The position numbers and the translations under genes are program-made. Source: Symsagittifera roscoffensis (lineage: Eukaryota > Xenacoelomorpha > Acoela > Convolutidae). Taken from it: a stretch of 64,000 nucleotides of DNA. Each line of letters begins with the position of its first letter. Position 1 is the stretch's first letter. This document shows, one piece after another, positions 45,062 through 58,491 of the stretch. Location: assembly GCF_963678635.1 (NCBI RefSeq), contig NC_087068.1:1674001-1738000 (forward strand), given 5' to 3'. Under the pieces are notes generated by a model. The model was not told the DNA's origin and made no database searches. It saw nothing but the letters and a program-made list of their open reading frames with translations.

Positions 45062-47930
45062 ACGAACTAGGGAAGAGAAGAATCTTAGAATGATGTTATT
45101 GTTGTTTTTGATATTTGTTTTAGGAGAACGAAAAAAATATATATTTCGATTGCTTTGTTTCAAAATGATTTTCAGAAAAAAATGAAAACACAAAAATTGT
45201 CGCAATTTACTGTTTTGAGTAGGAATAGCTGTCAGTAGCGGAGCAAGCAGTCGCCAAACAAGCAAATTAGGACAGTGTCTACTTCACAGAGTTCACAAAG
45301 AGGAATGGTCTACAAAGATTATTTTTTTGGGACTCAGTTAATGTAGATTTCGGGGATTGCTTCTCTAGGTTCGCTCTCACTTTCTAATTTAAAGGCACGG
45401 CAAAGTGGTCTCTTTGGTATAGAAATTCAGCGGGGCAATCGAGATTCACTACTATCCACAATCCCGAAAGGGTTAAGTTGGTGGCAACTATTCTGTACTG
45501 TATTCTGTTACTTGCCCCCTTTTTGTGCTGCTCTTGAGGCTGTCTCGCCCACTTTAACCCATCGCAAGAATTTCCACCTCTAGTAATTAAATTCAGATAA
45601 GTTTTAGTCCAAATACAGAAGGCGCTAGACGGCCCGAATATAATCTAGTAATCTAATCAAAAGGAAAGGGTCCGCGATCAATCAACACAATTGCCTGATT
45701 GCAATTCCAATTCCAACTAACTTAGCTAACAATTCTCTGTCTTCTAGAGAATCCTAATAGTAATTCCGCTGAATCGTTCAGTCTGACCTGCTAACATTAA
45801 TAGTGTCTCGATGGATCACTATTCCTTTGAGGTTCTTTGACTGATCTCTTAACTTCGCGATTCCCGGTCTCTATTTCGGAGAGCTCACTAGACTGTAAAT
45901 CTTTATCAATTGCTCTCTAACTATTGAGAACCCAGCTCCTCTCACTTGTAGCTATCACTATTCTCTAACTAACTGAGAACCAACTACTCTTGATAGTAGC
46001 TCCAACTGTTCTGCCTAAGAAGAGGCTATTTGTTGATCCCTATATGTTTTTCTATATGAGTTTTAGTTATAGTTAGAGTTACACCGTGCTTACAAGTCCT
46101 GACATTTACTTTGGTACCCTTTTCGTAAAGTTTTAACCGAATTCTTCCTCTGACGACACCATTCCTAAATTCCAAGTTCATTAAGGGTAACTAGTTGTGC
46201 AAATATCAAGTCCACTTCCACCTCTAAACCAAGTTATGTTTAATTAACAATCTTCCCAAGGTTTTTTGTTTAAATATCCCATTAACGTTCCAACCTCTCA
46301 GGGGTAGGGGAAGAACCTTTTTCTGAATTGCTAACTCTTTCTAAGCATCTAAAATGCCGATGTATACTCTATTCCAATCCCAACCTTCTAACTATCAGAG
46401 GAACGTAATTCGCTTATTAGGGGTCAAATCGTGCCAAAAAGCCACCTCTAGGGAGCTAAGTAAAAATCTCGTCCCTTCATGTTATTTAGTAGTCCTATTT
46501 CCCATGCTATTCCTCTGTTATCGCTAATTTCCTCTGGGACTACTTTTCTTTTACCCTGATTAATATTCTATTAATAGCGCATTCACCAAATTAAATTGAA
46601 CCCAATGTCTGCCAAGTTCACTTTAATTGATTCCACTAATTCAATCATACAATGTATAAGCTATATCTTTTTCAGCTTCTCATTTATTAACCAATAGGTA
46701 AGTTCCCTCCCAAATGTTAGTAAGGTGACCAATTCTCATTCCCAAGGGTTGGGGTCGAATGAATACGCCACTTTCCGGTGTTAATCCCGAGGTTTTCTAT
46801 ACAAGTTTGGTCCTAAACGCCCAAAGGTCAATTTGGGGTCACCCGGAGTCAATCTTCTATATTCAGTTTTAGAATCCCGTAGGGTCCTACCTAACAAGCG
46901 TCGTCCATCCCGTTAATACTGCCCAAATTATCCCATTTCTAAAATCCATTATCACTTTTCCCGGGAAAAGCTATTAACACCGGAAGGAGCCGTCGAGGGG
47001 TTTTAAACACCAGAGTTTATTTTTCGGGGTTGAGTTGTAGTGTCTGATACCGCCATGAAATCGATATGCCACCGCTCATTGTTTTGCGCAAATTGCCCAT
47101 TTCCGGTTTTTGGGGTGGTTTCCCAAAGTGCTAAAAACTTACGGTTCAACCACTGGATTTGGCTCAAATTATGATACCTGATGTACCTCGGCTCTACCTA
47201 TGCTTTATTAGAGCTTTAGCTCCCTGCGTTCAGTGGGGCCCGAGAATCGATCCCGGAAATAGGGGTGGGGTCCATTTGCATAGGTAATGGCACCGGAAGA
47301 AGGGGTCCAGGGTGTCTGGGGTTGTAAATTTAAGCTTCCCTCGACTGGGTCTACAACATACTATGTTTTGGTTCCATTCCAACCGCTAGTTAGTGAGTTC
47401 TGATAGGGCTATTTGCACTTCCGGAAACCGTCATCACTTGGGGCCAGGGTGTCCGATGGGTCTTGATTTTTGCATGCCCGGGTCAAATCATCTCTTGTAT
47501 CCGTCCTATGAGTTTCATAAAGTTAGCGCCGGTAGTTTCCATGTGGGAGGGTTTGCAAAACCGTTACCATTTTAAAATCCTGCTTAGTGTTTGTTTGGGT
47601 CGGTTTTGCAACTTAACCAATTGTTTACTTTTCTCCTTATCTGATTGACTAAACAATCTTCATAGCACGCCTTCCCCAATTGCTTTACAATACTGCATGC
47701 ACTTGCCACAGTAAAGCTCCCACTTGAACTCTAAGTTAAGCAAAAAATGTTAGGATCACCAATCCTACAGATAAAAAAAAAACTGCTTATCGCCAGAATG
47801 AGCAATGTCAACATTTGCGACAGCAAGTCTCTTGTAACTGGGTACTAGATTTTTCCGATAAACAACTTTTCTTAGAAAACTTGCTTTATTATTGGATCTT
47901 AATAACGCTCTGGCTGTTTACCTTTTGATC
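45062..47930. other. downstream non-coding block, pyrimidine-rich, unexplained
   Basis: From about 45300 to 47650 the + strand is richer in C and T than its surroundings and has no long open frame. Two related units of about 50 bp lie at about 45909-46010 (CTCTCTAACTATTGAGAACC and TTCTCTAACTAACTGAGAACC). No AATAAA is seen within 500 bp of the kinesin stop. It may be an old LTR or other repeat; I cannot identify it. Confidence 0.5.
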
Positions 47931-48220
47931 TTGAGGTAGTGCAATTGTTTTTGCACCTTAAGACCTGGGGTTTCAGTCGTTGTCGGACCTTGTGTTTTTT
48001 CATTAAATATGAAAACGAACTTTTTTCCTGGAAAAATCAAACAAGATATTTGCAATTTTTTCGACCTTATTTTTTTCGTCACATTTTCTATTCGCTAGCT
48101 TGCCATATAACGCTTGTGTTTTATTGCAAGTGATGAGAAGCTGCAATTTACCCCTGTTTCAACTTAGTTGATCACAATCAGACCCTTTGAAAACCATATT
48201 AAATGGTTTTCAAAATTTAG

Positions 48221-49232
48221 AAAAAATGAAATGAGTTAAAAGCATATTCTCCTTAAAACAGTTTTTCGGTCAATAAAATATTTGTTCTATTCGATTTAAA
48301 ATTAACTAGGTTGCAAGTTTTTTTACCTATAAGTGAGAATTTTGAGCCCATCACATTTAATCAAAGAATTAAAACCCCATACATTGAACGTTAAAGAATC
48401 ATAGATGAAGTAACGCTATTTTTTATTATGTCAAAAATATTTCACAATTCATTAAATCAAAAGAATTATAGTTCCTAAACAGGTTCAATCGGCCTACCGC
48501 TTGCTAAAAATTTGATGATACTCTCTCATTATCATAACGTCATTATTGAATGAAAGCTTATCATTGTGGAAAACAAAAATCAGCTATCTTGATCACCAGT
48601 GGGTATATTTAAACTAATTATAGTCTTTCTTTGTTTGTATTTGGTTTCATGTCAAGTCATTAAAATCTAAACATTCTAAAATAACAGTTAAAATCAAAAC
48701 ATTCTAAAATAACGTTTAAATTTTTCTTTAATAAACACTCGAAACATTGAAAAACCGAAACATTTTAAAGTAACAGTTAAAAGTTTCTGGAATAAAAACT
48801 TTTCTGAAAACATGAAATGAGTTGAAAGAATGTTCTCAATAGAACAGTTTTTTGGTCATCAAAAAATTGGCTCAATTCGATCTAAATTAAATTAACTTGT
48901 AGATCAAAGTCAACAAAATAAATGAAACATCATATATGGAACGTTACAGAATCATACATGAATCATTGCTTTTTTGTATTATCAGAAGTAATTAATAATT
49001 CACAAGGAGAGAAAAATGTAGTTCCTAAACAGGTTCAATCGGCCCTACGCTCGCTACAAAACGAAGTAATTCTCATTATCATAACTTCATTTATTAATTA
49101 AAGTTAATCATTGTGAAGAACAAATATCAGCTATCTTGAACGCGTTAATTTCTTCCAGTGGGTATATTTAAAACAATAAAAAACTTTCTTTGTTTTCATT
49201 TGATTTTGCACCAAATCATTGAAATCGAGACG
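48221..49232. repeat. direct duplication of about 430-455 bp
   Basis: Copies at about 48221-48675 and 48806-49232 share ATGAAATGAGTT, GTTCCTAAACAGGTTCAATC, TCATTATCATAAC, AATCAGCTATCTTGA and CCAGTGGGTATATTTAAA in order. The gap holds short repeats of AAACATTCTAAAATAAC. Confidence 0.88.
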
Positions 49233-51334
49233 TTAGTCATCAATAATCCAGTATGTTTCAATCTCCTTACATACAAAGCTCAGAGAGTTCATTTTTGGTC
49301 CCCAATTTGGCACATTCTAGGACATCCTTTTTTTGCTGACCAGATTTAAATTTTAGCTAAGGCGCTTTTGGCCCTAAAATATTCTAAGTTCTAGGGAGGG
49401 GTGGCGAGCCTTATCTGATTTTGAGATGGGGATGAGGGTCTGCGCCTCAAATTTCGGGATGAGGGTTTACTAAATTTGAGTTGAGAGCAGTAGGGTTCGC
49501 TGATGAGGGTCTTGCAGACCATCCGTAAAATTTTACGTAATTTGCCTATGCACGGCACCAATATATACACAAAATTTGGTTTGGTGGTGAGGGTTTTTTG
49601 GTAAAAGGTTTACAATAATTTATAAATTCCCCTCCCCCCACTTTCTCTTTTTCTAGTTGTTTTACGCGTTATTTGGTTAAATGCACGTTTTGTTACGATT
49701 TAAATTTTGAAAAAAAACTTTAAGAAATTTTAGTTTAAGTTAATGCAGAATTTGCATATAGAAAAAAAACTTTGATTTGGTTTTTTTTCTGCAGAGATTA
49801 GTTTGAGTATTTCTTCTTTGTTGCCTTATCTAAAGTAAAGCAAGCTGATCTGAAGACCTCTGGGAGGCTGAAATCTAGTCTCCCAAAGGTTGCAAAAACG
49901 ACTGGTTTCTAATATCCCTTCTATTTCGTCTTTTTTGCAGTTGTTTTCTCGTCAAATGTGACTACTTCAGGTTTCCAGGTTTTCAAAGACCAAATCCAGG
50001 TTTCTCTGTAATATTAAAAAGTGTAAGATCACATCTCTATATTGAGACTTTCTGTGGATTTTGTAAGTTGGTATCGTTCTGCCGAACAAATTGGAACTGA
50101 CATGTCCACTCAAATTTTGTCTCAAAAACGCCGAAAATATGACCGATTGGTACAGATGTTTACTTGGCTCAATTATTGATAAAACTTCTTACTAGTACTC
50201 ATCAATTATTGTTTTTGAAACATTTTACTCATCAATTATTGTTTTTGAAACATTTTTTAAACCTCTTGTCTACATGTCATCAACACATATTTCTTGTTGC
50301 TGTTTTTGCATTTACGTTTTGAAAAATTCACTGGACAAAAATAAAAGAAATTTTTATACGGTATGAAAGCGTTGACTAGCTCGTACAAATTGTTTTCACT
50401 CGCTGTTGTTCGAAATTAGGGCTCACTCGAAAGTTTTAAGGATTACACTGGTTCCTTCTAAAATGTTGCTTTATAAATGTTTTTGTTCCCCTGTGATAGA
50501 GAAACAGCTCAGCTTAAAAGATCAAATTGACAAAGTTCAATTTCACTTCGTGATCTACCGGAAACAACAGTTTTTTCTCTGAAAACCTGCATTTTAAAGT
50601 TAAGAGACTGATTTATGGACACTTATTAATTTGCAAGGTTTTGTTGCATTCAGCTCCACTATATCTTAAAATTGTTTGAATAGATTTTCTGCCTACAAAA
50701 AATATTTAAAATCGGTAATTTCGAACAATTTTTTCCATTTTTTTTGGATAACCTAAGAAACGTGATCTGCCGACAATTCAGGCACCTGAAGACACCTTGT
50801 TGTTTCTTTTAACATGTCAAAAGTGCCTAAGGCCTCATCTTTCATAACTAAAATTATTAGGTTTCCCAAAAAAAATTATTGGAATATCAACAAGGCTACG
50901 TTTGAAGTTGAATTTCAACTTTTCGTTATTTTGAGGCCATGTTTTTGGGAAACAACGAAAATTTACGAAGTAGTGCTTTTATCCACTAAGCAGGTTAGCA
51001 AAACCTGATCATACAATTTTTTCTATAGCAAAAATCTTGAGTTGAAGGAACGCGATACGCATTGTTCGCTATTATGGATCAATAGGACTAACATTTTTTC
51101 CATATTTGACTATTTATATGACTATGAAAAATAGCCAATCATTTTTGGGCCGTCGCTTTTTTGGGTTTCGCTATAAGCTCTTGATTTTGATCTTCAGATA
51201 AATTATAGGTTATCTTAGATTAAATGCATTGTAATCAACTTCTCGCAAAAACATGTCAAGCAAATCGTTATGTTATGCTAATGGCTAGAAAATTTTCAAC
51301 TTAAAAGTTCGCTACTCGTTTTTCGTTATCTAAA
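49233..51334. other. AT-rich intergenic DNA
   Basis: No gene recognised. A perfect short duplication of about 31 bp lies at 50197-50260 (CTCATCAATTATTGTTTTTG). 49630-49720 resembles a degraded family B MITE. Confidence 0.5.
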
Positions 51335-51513
51335 ATTACGAGGCCAATCTGTGCATTTTGTGAATTGTTAGCGGATTTTGTTCTTCTGTAATCTTTCTTT
51401 TTTTGTGATTATTCTGAAAAAATTTTAAAATGTTCAAAGACATGTCTCTGGAATCCCGGAACAGACAGACACAAAACTTTGCGCTTATTCAATGCATAGT
51501 TTGGCCTCGTAAT
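51335..51513. mobile_element. MITE family C, copy 3
   Basis: Ends ATTACGAGGCCAATCTGTGC and GCATAGTTTGGCCTCGTAAT. About 179 bp, with the interior in the same orientation as copy 1. Confidence 0.86.
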
Positions 51514-53331
51514 GCAATCTCTTTTTGATGAATTAATTGAATAATTATTTTTCAATTTAAAAAAAACAAGAGAGGCTTACAATAAACTTTTTCATTAGCA
51601 TATTTGCAAGGAAAATAATTTTGCTGATAAATCTTGTTTTTGGCTCCGAATTTTGTTCAATTTACGAAATACCGCGTTAAACTAATTCAAGAAAATTGAA
51701 AGAGCTTTATAGCATTTTTTGAAGAAAAAAACACAGAAAGTTTTTTTTTGCGATTTGCAAACCATCTTAATCCAATTTTGAGATTGACTAGAAAATTTTC
51801 ATTCTTGTGAAAGCACAAAAATTGTTTTAAAAAAATCAAAAAGAGATTCTTAGAAAATGTAAGCTGTTCAAGTTGCATCGTAAGAAGAAGAAAAATTAAT
51901 AAATCCAAGGGTTTTAGTTAGAAATCATCATAATAAGTTTAAAAAGCCCTCTCAAATGGTAGATAGTGAGATCAACTAGATTGCTCGTTGTTTTTTACTT
52001 TTGTAAAAGCCAATCAACTGACGTCCTTTTGTAAGATGACAAAGCGTGCAATTTATACAACCGTTTTTCAGAAAATAATGAATTTGAAACGACAACCTGT
52101 AATTCATCAGAAATCTAAAATATTTGCGAATAGGTTCATTTTTAAGACTCAAATTCATCTGTAAGTTTGAATTTTGCGAGTTTTCAGCGTTTTGTTAACC
52201 GGGTCTTTTTACTTATTCCGCCAAAAAAATCAATATTTCAACATCTTGAACTAAACCTATTTTGTTTCAATCTGATTGTCTAGAATTAGCCAATCAAGTT
52301 TCAGTACCATCTCAGAATTTTTTGCTCAAAATTTTAATTCTAACTATAAATGAGTCGTAGACCCAAAGATGAAGACTGTTTAAAAGACAAAATTATTTCA
52401 AATACGCTCCAGAGTTTAGCCCATATAAGAGCAAAAAACATAGAAAACAACTCTTATCAAGAAAAATTGATAACCTTTATATCTGCTCAAAGCGCAGCCT
52501 TGTCAGAAGTCGGCTTAGGAGTATAGTGATTTGTTTTAACCAAATCAAGCAGTGCTCTCATAATGTTGTTCTCAGCATTTATACAATGAATATTACATAT
52601 CGCAAAACAAAGAAACATGGGCGGAATAAAAAAGAAAACTCTGTTAACCAAACAGAAATTTTCACACTACTTCTTTTTTTTTGACGAGGCCGTCATGTTT
52701 GCGCGGCGATCAATTGCATGAAAAAGTAATTTTTGAAACTAAAGTGTTTTTTTTTATTGATTATCATTCAAAAAAAAGAAGTCACAAACATCATCTGGAT
52801 AGTTGCTTGCTATTGGAATCAAAATTAGTCTAATTGAGATTGGTCCCGTTCACTAAACTTTTGATGTTGCAAATATCTGCGTTAATGGGTTATAAATTTT
52901 GACATTGAAATGATTGATGAAAGTACCAGAGTGATCAACCAGACGATTTGATTATTTCAGTACCAGCTCAAAACTGTTCGACTCTATTGCAGCTTTATTG
53001 GGAGTAGATTTTTGCAATATCAAGATTTCAATATCCCACTAAAAGCGCAAGACTTTTAGTGCTCATGTTTTCAAGAAAACTTCATGAGCGCCTAATGAAT
53101 TCAACTTTCAGTTTTATGAATTGTTCTAAGAACTGTACAAGAACTGCTATGTTGGCTTAACTCTCCCCTTAACGCTCCTGTCATTTGTCTTCTGCTTTAG
53201 TTGATCTCTGTTTGACAATCGTAAACTCTCACTCTATTAGATCATTATCCCACCTCTTTTGCAGCATGCGAGATTTCTTTTTTTTTCACAAAAAGAATTG
53301 AGATAAGCACATTTTATATTTCGTTTTTTTT
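51514..53331. other. AT-rich intergenic DNA
   Basis: No gene or repeat recognised apart from the small open frame at 52350-52526. Confidence 0.5.
52350..52526 (+). CDS. 58-codon open frame, unrecognised
   Basis: ATG to TAG, starting MSRRPKDEDCLKDKI and ending SALSEVGLGV. It is hydrophilic with a helical look. No family is recognised. In AT-rich DNA an open frame of this size can arise by chance, and no splice or promoter context supports it. Confidence 0.15.
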   Translation: MSRRPKDEDCLKDKIISNTLQSLAHIRAKNIENNSYQEKLITFISAQSAALSEVGLGV

Positions 53332-56300
53332 GTTCCGACTTTCGATACGAAAGTGACGGAATGATTGTGCTCGGGGTGGGTTTTTTTTTCTTCAGACAAA
53401 TTTCGACTTTTTAACTAGCCATTTTCGACAAAATTTCTTAAATCATTCGAAAGCTATTGTTGTCCTGAGCTTGAATATGAAAAAATATTTAACCTGTGAT
53501 TATTTTTCGTAAAGTTATAGGGGTTTAAAGGTTGCCATTTTGGCCATTTTGACCAATTTAGGACAATTAACGCGCGATATATTTCGCGCTTTTAACGGGT
53601 CAGCGGAGATTTAATCCGTCTTAGAAATCGTTCCAAATTGGTTGAAGAAGCTTATTTGCCATTATTGAATTCTTACAAGGAGCGGCATCTATTGTTTTGT
53701 ACTTTACATGGCGTGTGGGGTGATGATTTTCATAGAAAAATTTTCAAATTTTAGAAAAAAAAAGCTTTTCATTTTGTTTTATTTTGGTTCATTTTTTATG
53801 TTGTGTATGTTATTACTGCTCCATAAACGTTAAACGGCAGTCGGAATTTTCAGGGCTTTGCCCTGATACGAGCAGTCTTGTTGTTCCGACTTTCGATACG
53901 AAAGTAACGGAATATTTGTGCTCGGGGTGGGTTTTTTTTCTTCAGACAAATTTCGACTTTTTAACTAGCCATTTTTGACAAAATTTTTTTACATCATTCG
54001 AAAGCTATTGTTATCTTGAGCTTAAATTTGAAAAAATATTTTACCTGTGATCTTTTTTCGTACAGTTATGGGGGTTTAAAGGTTGCCATTTTGGCCATTT
54101 TGACCAATTTGGGACAATTAACGAGCGATATATTTCGCGCTTTTAACGCGTAAGCGGAGATTTAATCCGTCTTAGTAATCGTTCCAAATTAGTTGAAGGA
54201 AGCCTATTTGCCATAATTGAATTCTTACAAGGAGCGGAATCTATTGTTTTGTACTTTACATGGCGTGTGGGGTGATGATTTTCATTAAAAAATTCTCAAA
54301 TTATAGAAAAAAAGCTTCTCATTTTGTTTTATTTTCGTTCATTTTTTATGTTGTTTATGTTATTACTGCTCCATAAACGTTAAAAAACAGTCGGAACTTT
54401 CAGGGCTTCGCCCTGATACGAGCAGTCTTGTTGTTCCGACTTTCGATACGAAAGTAACGGAATATTTGTGCTCGGGTGGCTTTTTTTTCTTCAGACAAAT
54501 TTCGACTTTTTAACTAGCCATTTTTGAAGGATTTTTTTTATCATTCAAAAATTATTGCTGCCCTGAGCTTAAATTTGGAAATATATTTTACCTTTGAGCA
54601 TTTTTAGTAAAGTTATGGGGGTTTATAGATTGCTATTTTGGCCAATTTGGGACAATTCACGCGCGATAATTTCGCGCTATTAACGCGTAAGCGGAGAGTT
54701 AATCCGTCTTAAAATTGTTCCAAATTGGTTGAAAGAAACTTGTTTGCCATAATGGACTTGTTACAAGGAGCTAGATCTATCTTTTTGTACTTTAAATGGC
54801 GTGTGGGGGGATAATTTTCATGAAAATTTCAAATTAAAAAATTTTTTTTCGTAGTATTTAATTAAATTTAATTTTTTAATGTTATTACTGCTCTATAAAA
54901 CCTTAAAACGCGGTTGGAACATTCAGGGATTCGCCCTGATACGAGCAGTCTTGTTGTTCCGACTTTAGATACGAAAGTAACGGAATATTTGTGCTCGGGG
55001 TGGGTTTTTTTTCTTCAGACAAATTTCGACTTTTTAACTAGCCATTTTTGACGGAATTTTTTATATCATTCGAAAACTATTGTTGTCCTGGGCTTAAATT
55101 TGAAAAGATATTTCACCTGTGATCATTTTTCGTGAAGTTATGAGGGTTTAAAAGTTGCCATTTTGGCCATTTTGACCAATTTAGGACAATTAACGCGCGA
55201 TGTAATTCGCGCTATTAACGCGTAAGCGGAGATTTAATCCGTCGTAGAAATCGTTCCAAATTAGTTGGAAGCAGCTTATTTGCCATAATTGATTTGTTAC
55301 AAGAAGCGAAATCTATCCTTTTGTACTTTATATGGCGTGTGGGGTGATGATTTTCATAAAAAATTTCAAATTTTAGATTTTTCTTTTTCATTTTTATTAC
55401 GTTTTTTTTATAGGTTATTACTGCTCCTTAAATATTAAAAGTCAGTCGAAACATTCGAGGCTTTGCCCTGATACGAGCAGTTTTGTTGTTCCGACTTTTG
55501 ATACGAAAGTAACGGAATATTTGTGCTCGCGTGGCTTTTTTTTCTTCAGACTAATTTCGATTTTTTAACTAGCCATTTTTGAGGGATTTTTTTTATCATT
55601 CGAAGGGTATTGCTGCCTTGAGCTTAAATTTGAAAAGATATTTTACCTTTGAGCTTTTTTAGTAAAGATATGGGGGTTTATCGATTGCTATTTTGGCCAA
55701 TTTGGGACAATTCACGCGCGATAATTTCGCGCTATTAACGCGTAAGCGGAGAGTTAATCCGTCTTAAAATCGTTCCAAATTGGTTGAACGAAGCTTGTTT
55801 GCCATAATTGATTTTTCACAAGGAGCTAAATCTATCTTTTTGTACTTTAAATGGCGTGTGGGGGGATAATTTTCATGAAAATTTCAAATTAAAAAAAAAT
55901 TTTCGTAGTATTTAATTACATTTAATTTTTTAATGTTATTACTGCTCTATAAAACCTTAAAACGCGGTAGGAACATTCAGGGATTCGCCCTGATACGAGC
56001 AGTTTTGTTGTTCCGACTTTCGATATGAAAGTAACGGAATATTTGTGCTCGGGGTGGGTTTTTTTTCTTCAGACAAATTTCGACTTTTTAACTAGCCATT
56101 TTTGACGGAATTTTTTTATATCATTCGAAAACTATTGTTGTCCTGGGCTTAAATTTGAAAAGATATTTCACCTGTGATCATTTTTCGTGAAGTTATGAGG
56201 GTTTAAAAGTTGTCATTTTGGCCATTTTGACCAATTTGGGACAATTAACGCGCGATGTAATTCGCGCTATTAACGCGTAAGCGGAGATTTAATCCGTCGT

Positions 56301-58491
56301 AGAAATCGTTCCAAATTAGTTGGAAGCAGCTTATTTGCCATAATTGATTTGTTACAAGAAGCGAAATCTATCCTTTTGTACTTTATATGGCGTGTGGGGT
56401 GATGATTTTCATAAAAAATTTCAAATTTTAGATTTTTCTTTTTCATTTTTATTACGTTTTTTTATAGGTTATTACTGCTCCTTAAATATTAAAAGTCAGT
56501 CGAAACATTCGGGGCTTTGCCCTGATACGAGCAGTTTTGTTGTTCCGACTTTTGATACGAAAGTAACGAAATATTTGTGCTCGCGTGGCTTTTTTTTCTT
56601 CAGACTAATTTCGATTTTTTAACTAGCCATTTTTGAGGGATTTTTTTTATCATTCGAAGGGTATTGCTGCCTTGAGCTTAAATTTGAAAAGATATTTTAC
56701 CTTTGAGCTTTTTTAGTAAGAATATGGGGGTTTATCGATTGCTATTTTGGCCAATTTGGGACAATTCACGCGCGATAATTTCGCGCTATTAACGCGTAAG
56801 CGGAGAGTTAATCCGTCTTAAAATCGTTCCAAATTGGTTGAACGAAGCTTGTTTGCCATAATTGATTTTTCACAAGGAGCTAAATCTATCTTTTTGTACT
56901 TTAAATGGCGTGTGGGGGGATAATTTTCATAAAAATTTCAAATAAAAAAAAAATTTCATAGTATTTAATTACATTTAATTTTTAATGTTAATACTGCTCT
57001 ATAAAACCTTGAAACACGGTCGGAACATTCAGGGATTCGCCCTGATACGAGCAGTCTTGTTGTTCCGACTTTCGATACGAAAGTATAGGAATATTTGTGC
57101 TCGGGGTGGGTTTTTTTTTTCTTCAGACAAATTTCGAATTTTAACTAGCCATTTTTGACGGATATTTTTTATATCATTCGAAAACTATTGTTGTCCTGAG
57201 CTTAAATATGAAAAGATTTTTTACCTTTGATTTTTTTTCGAAAAGTTATGAGAGTTTAAAGATTGCCATTTTGACCAATTTGGGACAATTAACGCGCGAT
57301 ATAATTCGCGCTATTAACGCGTAAGCGGAGAATTAATCCGTCTTAGAAATCGTTCCAAATTGGTTGTTAGAAGCTTATTTGCCATAATTGATTTGTTAAA
57401 AAGAGCGAAATCTGTTGTTTTGTACTTTATATGGCGTGTGGTGTGATGATTTTCAAAAAAAAATTCAAATTTTAGAATTTTTTTTTTTCATTTTGTCTTA
57501 TTTCATTTTATTTTTTAAATGTTATTACTGCTCCATATACGTTAAAAGGCAGTTTGAATTTATCTTTTTGTACTTTAAATTGCGTGTGGGGGGATGATTT
57601 TCATAAAAATTTCAAATTAAAAAAAATTTCATAGTATTTAATTACATTTGGCTCTTTTTCCTTTTCCCCCCCACCTCACTCAAACATGAATTTTACGGTC
57701 TAACGAGTGGTTTTACAAGAATAATTATGAGGATCAAATATGTTTGTCATGGCCTAATTAGCCTGCATGTCAACTTTCATGACAATCGGACAAAGAAGAC
57801 ACTAACTTCAAATATAAAAATTTGCAGGTGGGGGGGAAAGGAAAAAGAGCCTTACATTTAATTTTTTAATGTTAATACTGCTCTATAAAACCTTAAAACG
57901 CGGTCGAAACATTCAGGGATTCGCCCTGATACGAGCAGTCTTGTTGTTTCGACTTTCGATACGAAAGTAAAGGAATATTTGTGCTCGGGGTGGGTTTTTT
58001 TTTCTTCAGACAAATTTCGACTTTTTAACTAGCCATTTTTGACGGAAATTTTTTATAACATTCGAAAACTATTGTTGTCCTGAGCTTAAATTTGAAAAGA
58101 TATTTTACCTGTGATCATTTTTCGTAAAGTTATGAGAGTTTAAATATTGCCATTTTGACCAATTTGGGACAATTAACGCGCGATATAATTCGCGCTATTA
58201 ACGCGTAAGCGGAGAATTAATCCGTCTTAGAAATCGTTCCAAATTGGTTGTAAGAAGCTTATTTGCCATAATTGATTTGCTAAAAGGAGCGAAATTTTTT
58301 GTTTTGTACTTTATATGGCGTGTGGGGGGATGATTTTCATAGAAAAGTTTTCAAATTTTTAGAAAATTTTTTTTTTTCATTTTATTTTATTTCATTTAAA
58401 TTTTTTATGTTGTTTATGTGATTACTGCTCCATAAACGTTAAAAGGCAGTCGGAACTTTCAGGGCTTCGCCCTGATACGAGAAATCTTGTT
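53332..58491. repeat. satellite-like tandem array, nine monomers of about 520-550 bp
   Basis: Monomers begin (GTTCCGACTTTCGATACG or close) at about 53332, 53883, 54433, 54956, 55488, 56010, 56542, 57062 and 57946. Two sequence types alternate from 54433: one reads CTCGSGTGGCTT, the other CTCGGGGTGGGTT. Equivalent positions recur every 1052-1055 bp. Monomers share AACGCGTAAGCGGAG, TATTACTGCTC and, at the junction, CAGGGCTTCGCCCTG (6-bp stem, 3-base loop) and ACTTTCGATACGAAAGT (7-bp stem). No protein is encoded; short open frames such as 56344-56622 recur only because the unit recurs. Confidence 0.95.
57650..57851. mobile_element. MITE family A inserted in the satellite array, 8-bp target duplication
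   Basis: 202 bp, ends GGCTCTTTTTCCTTTTCCCC and GGAAAGGAAAAAGAGCC. Flanked by TTACATTT at 57642-57649 and 57852-57859. Neighbouring monomers show the empty site with a single TTACATTT. An 8-bp duplication is the rule for the hAT superfamily. Confidence 0.95.

Noticed and set aside
56344-56622. Open frames recurring in the tandem array (for example YYCSINVKRQSE)
   Set aside because: They recur because the repeat unit recurs; frames and stops differ among monomers and no start or protein motif is shared.
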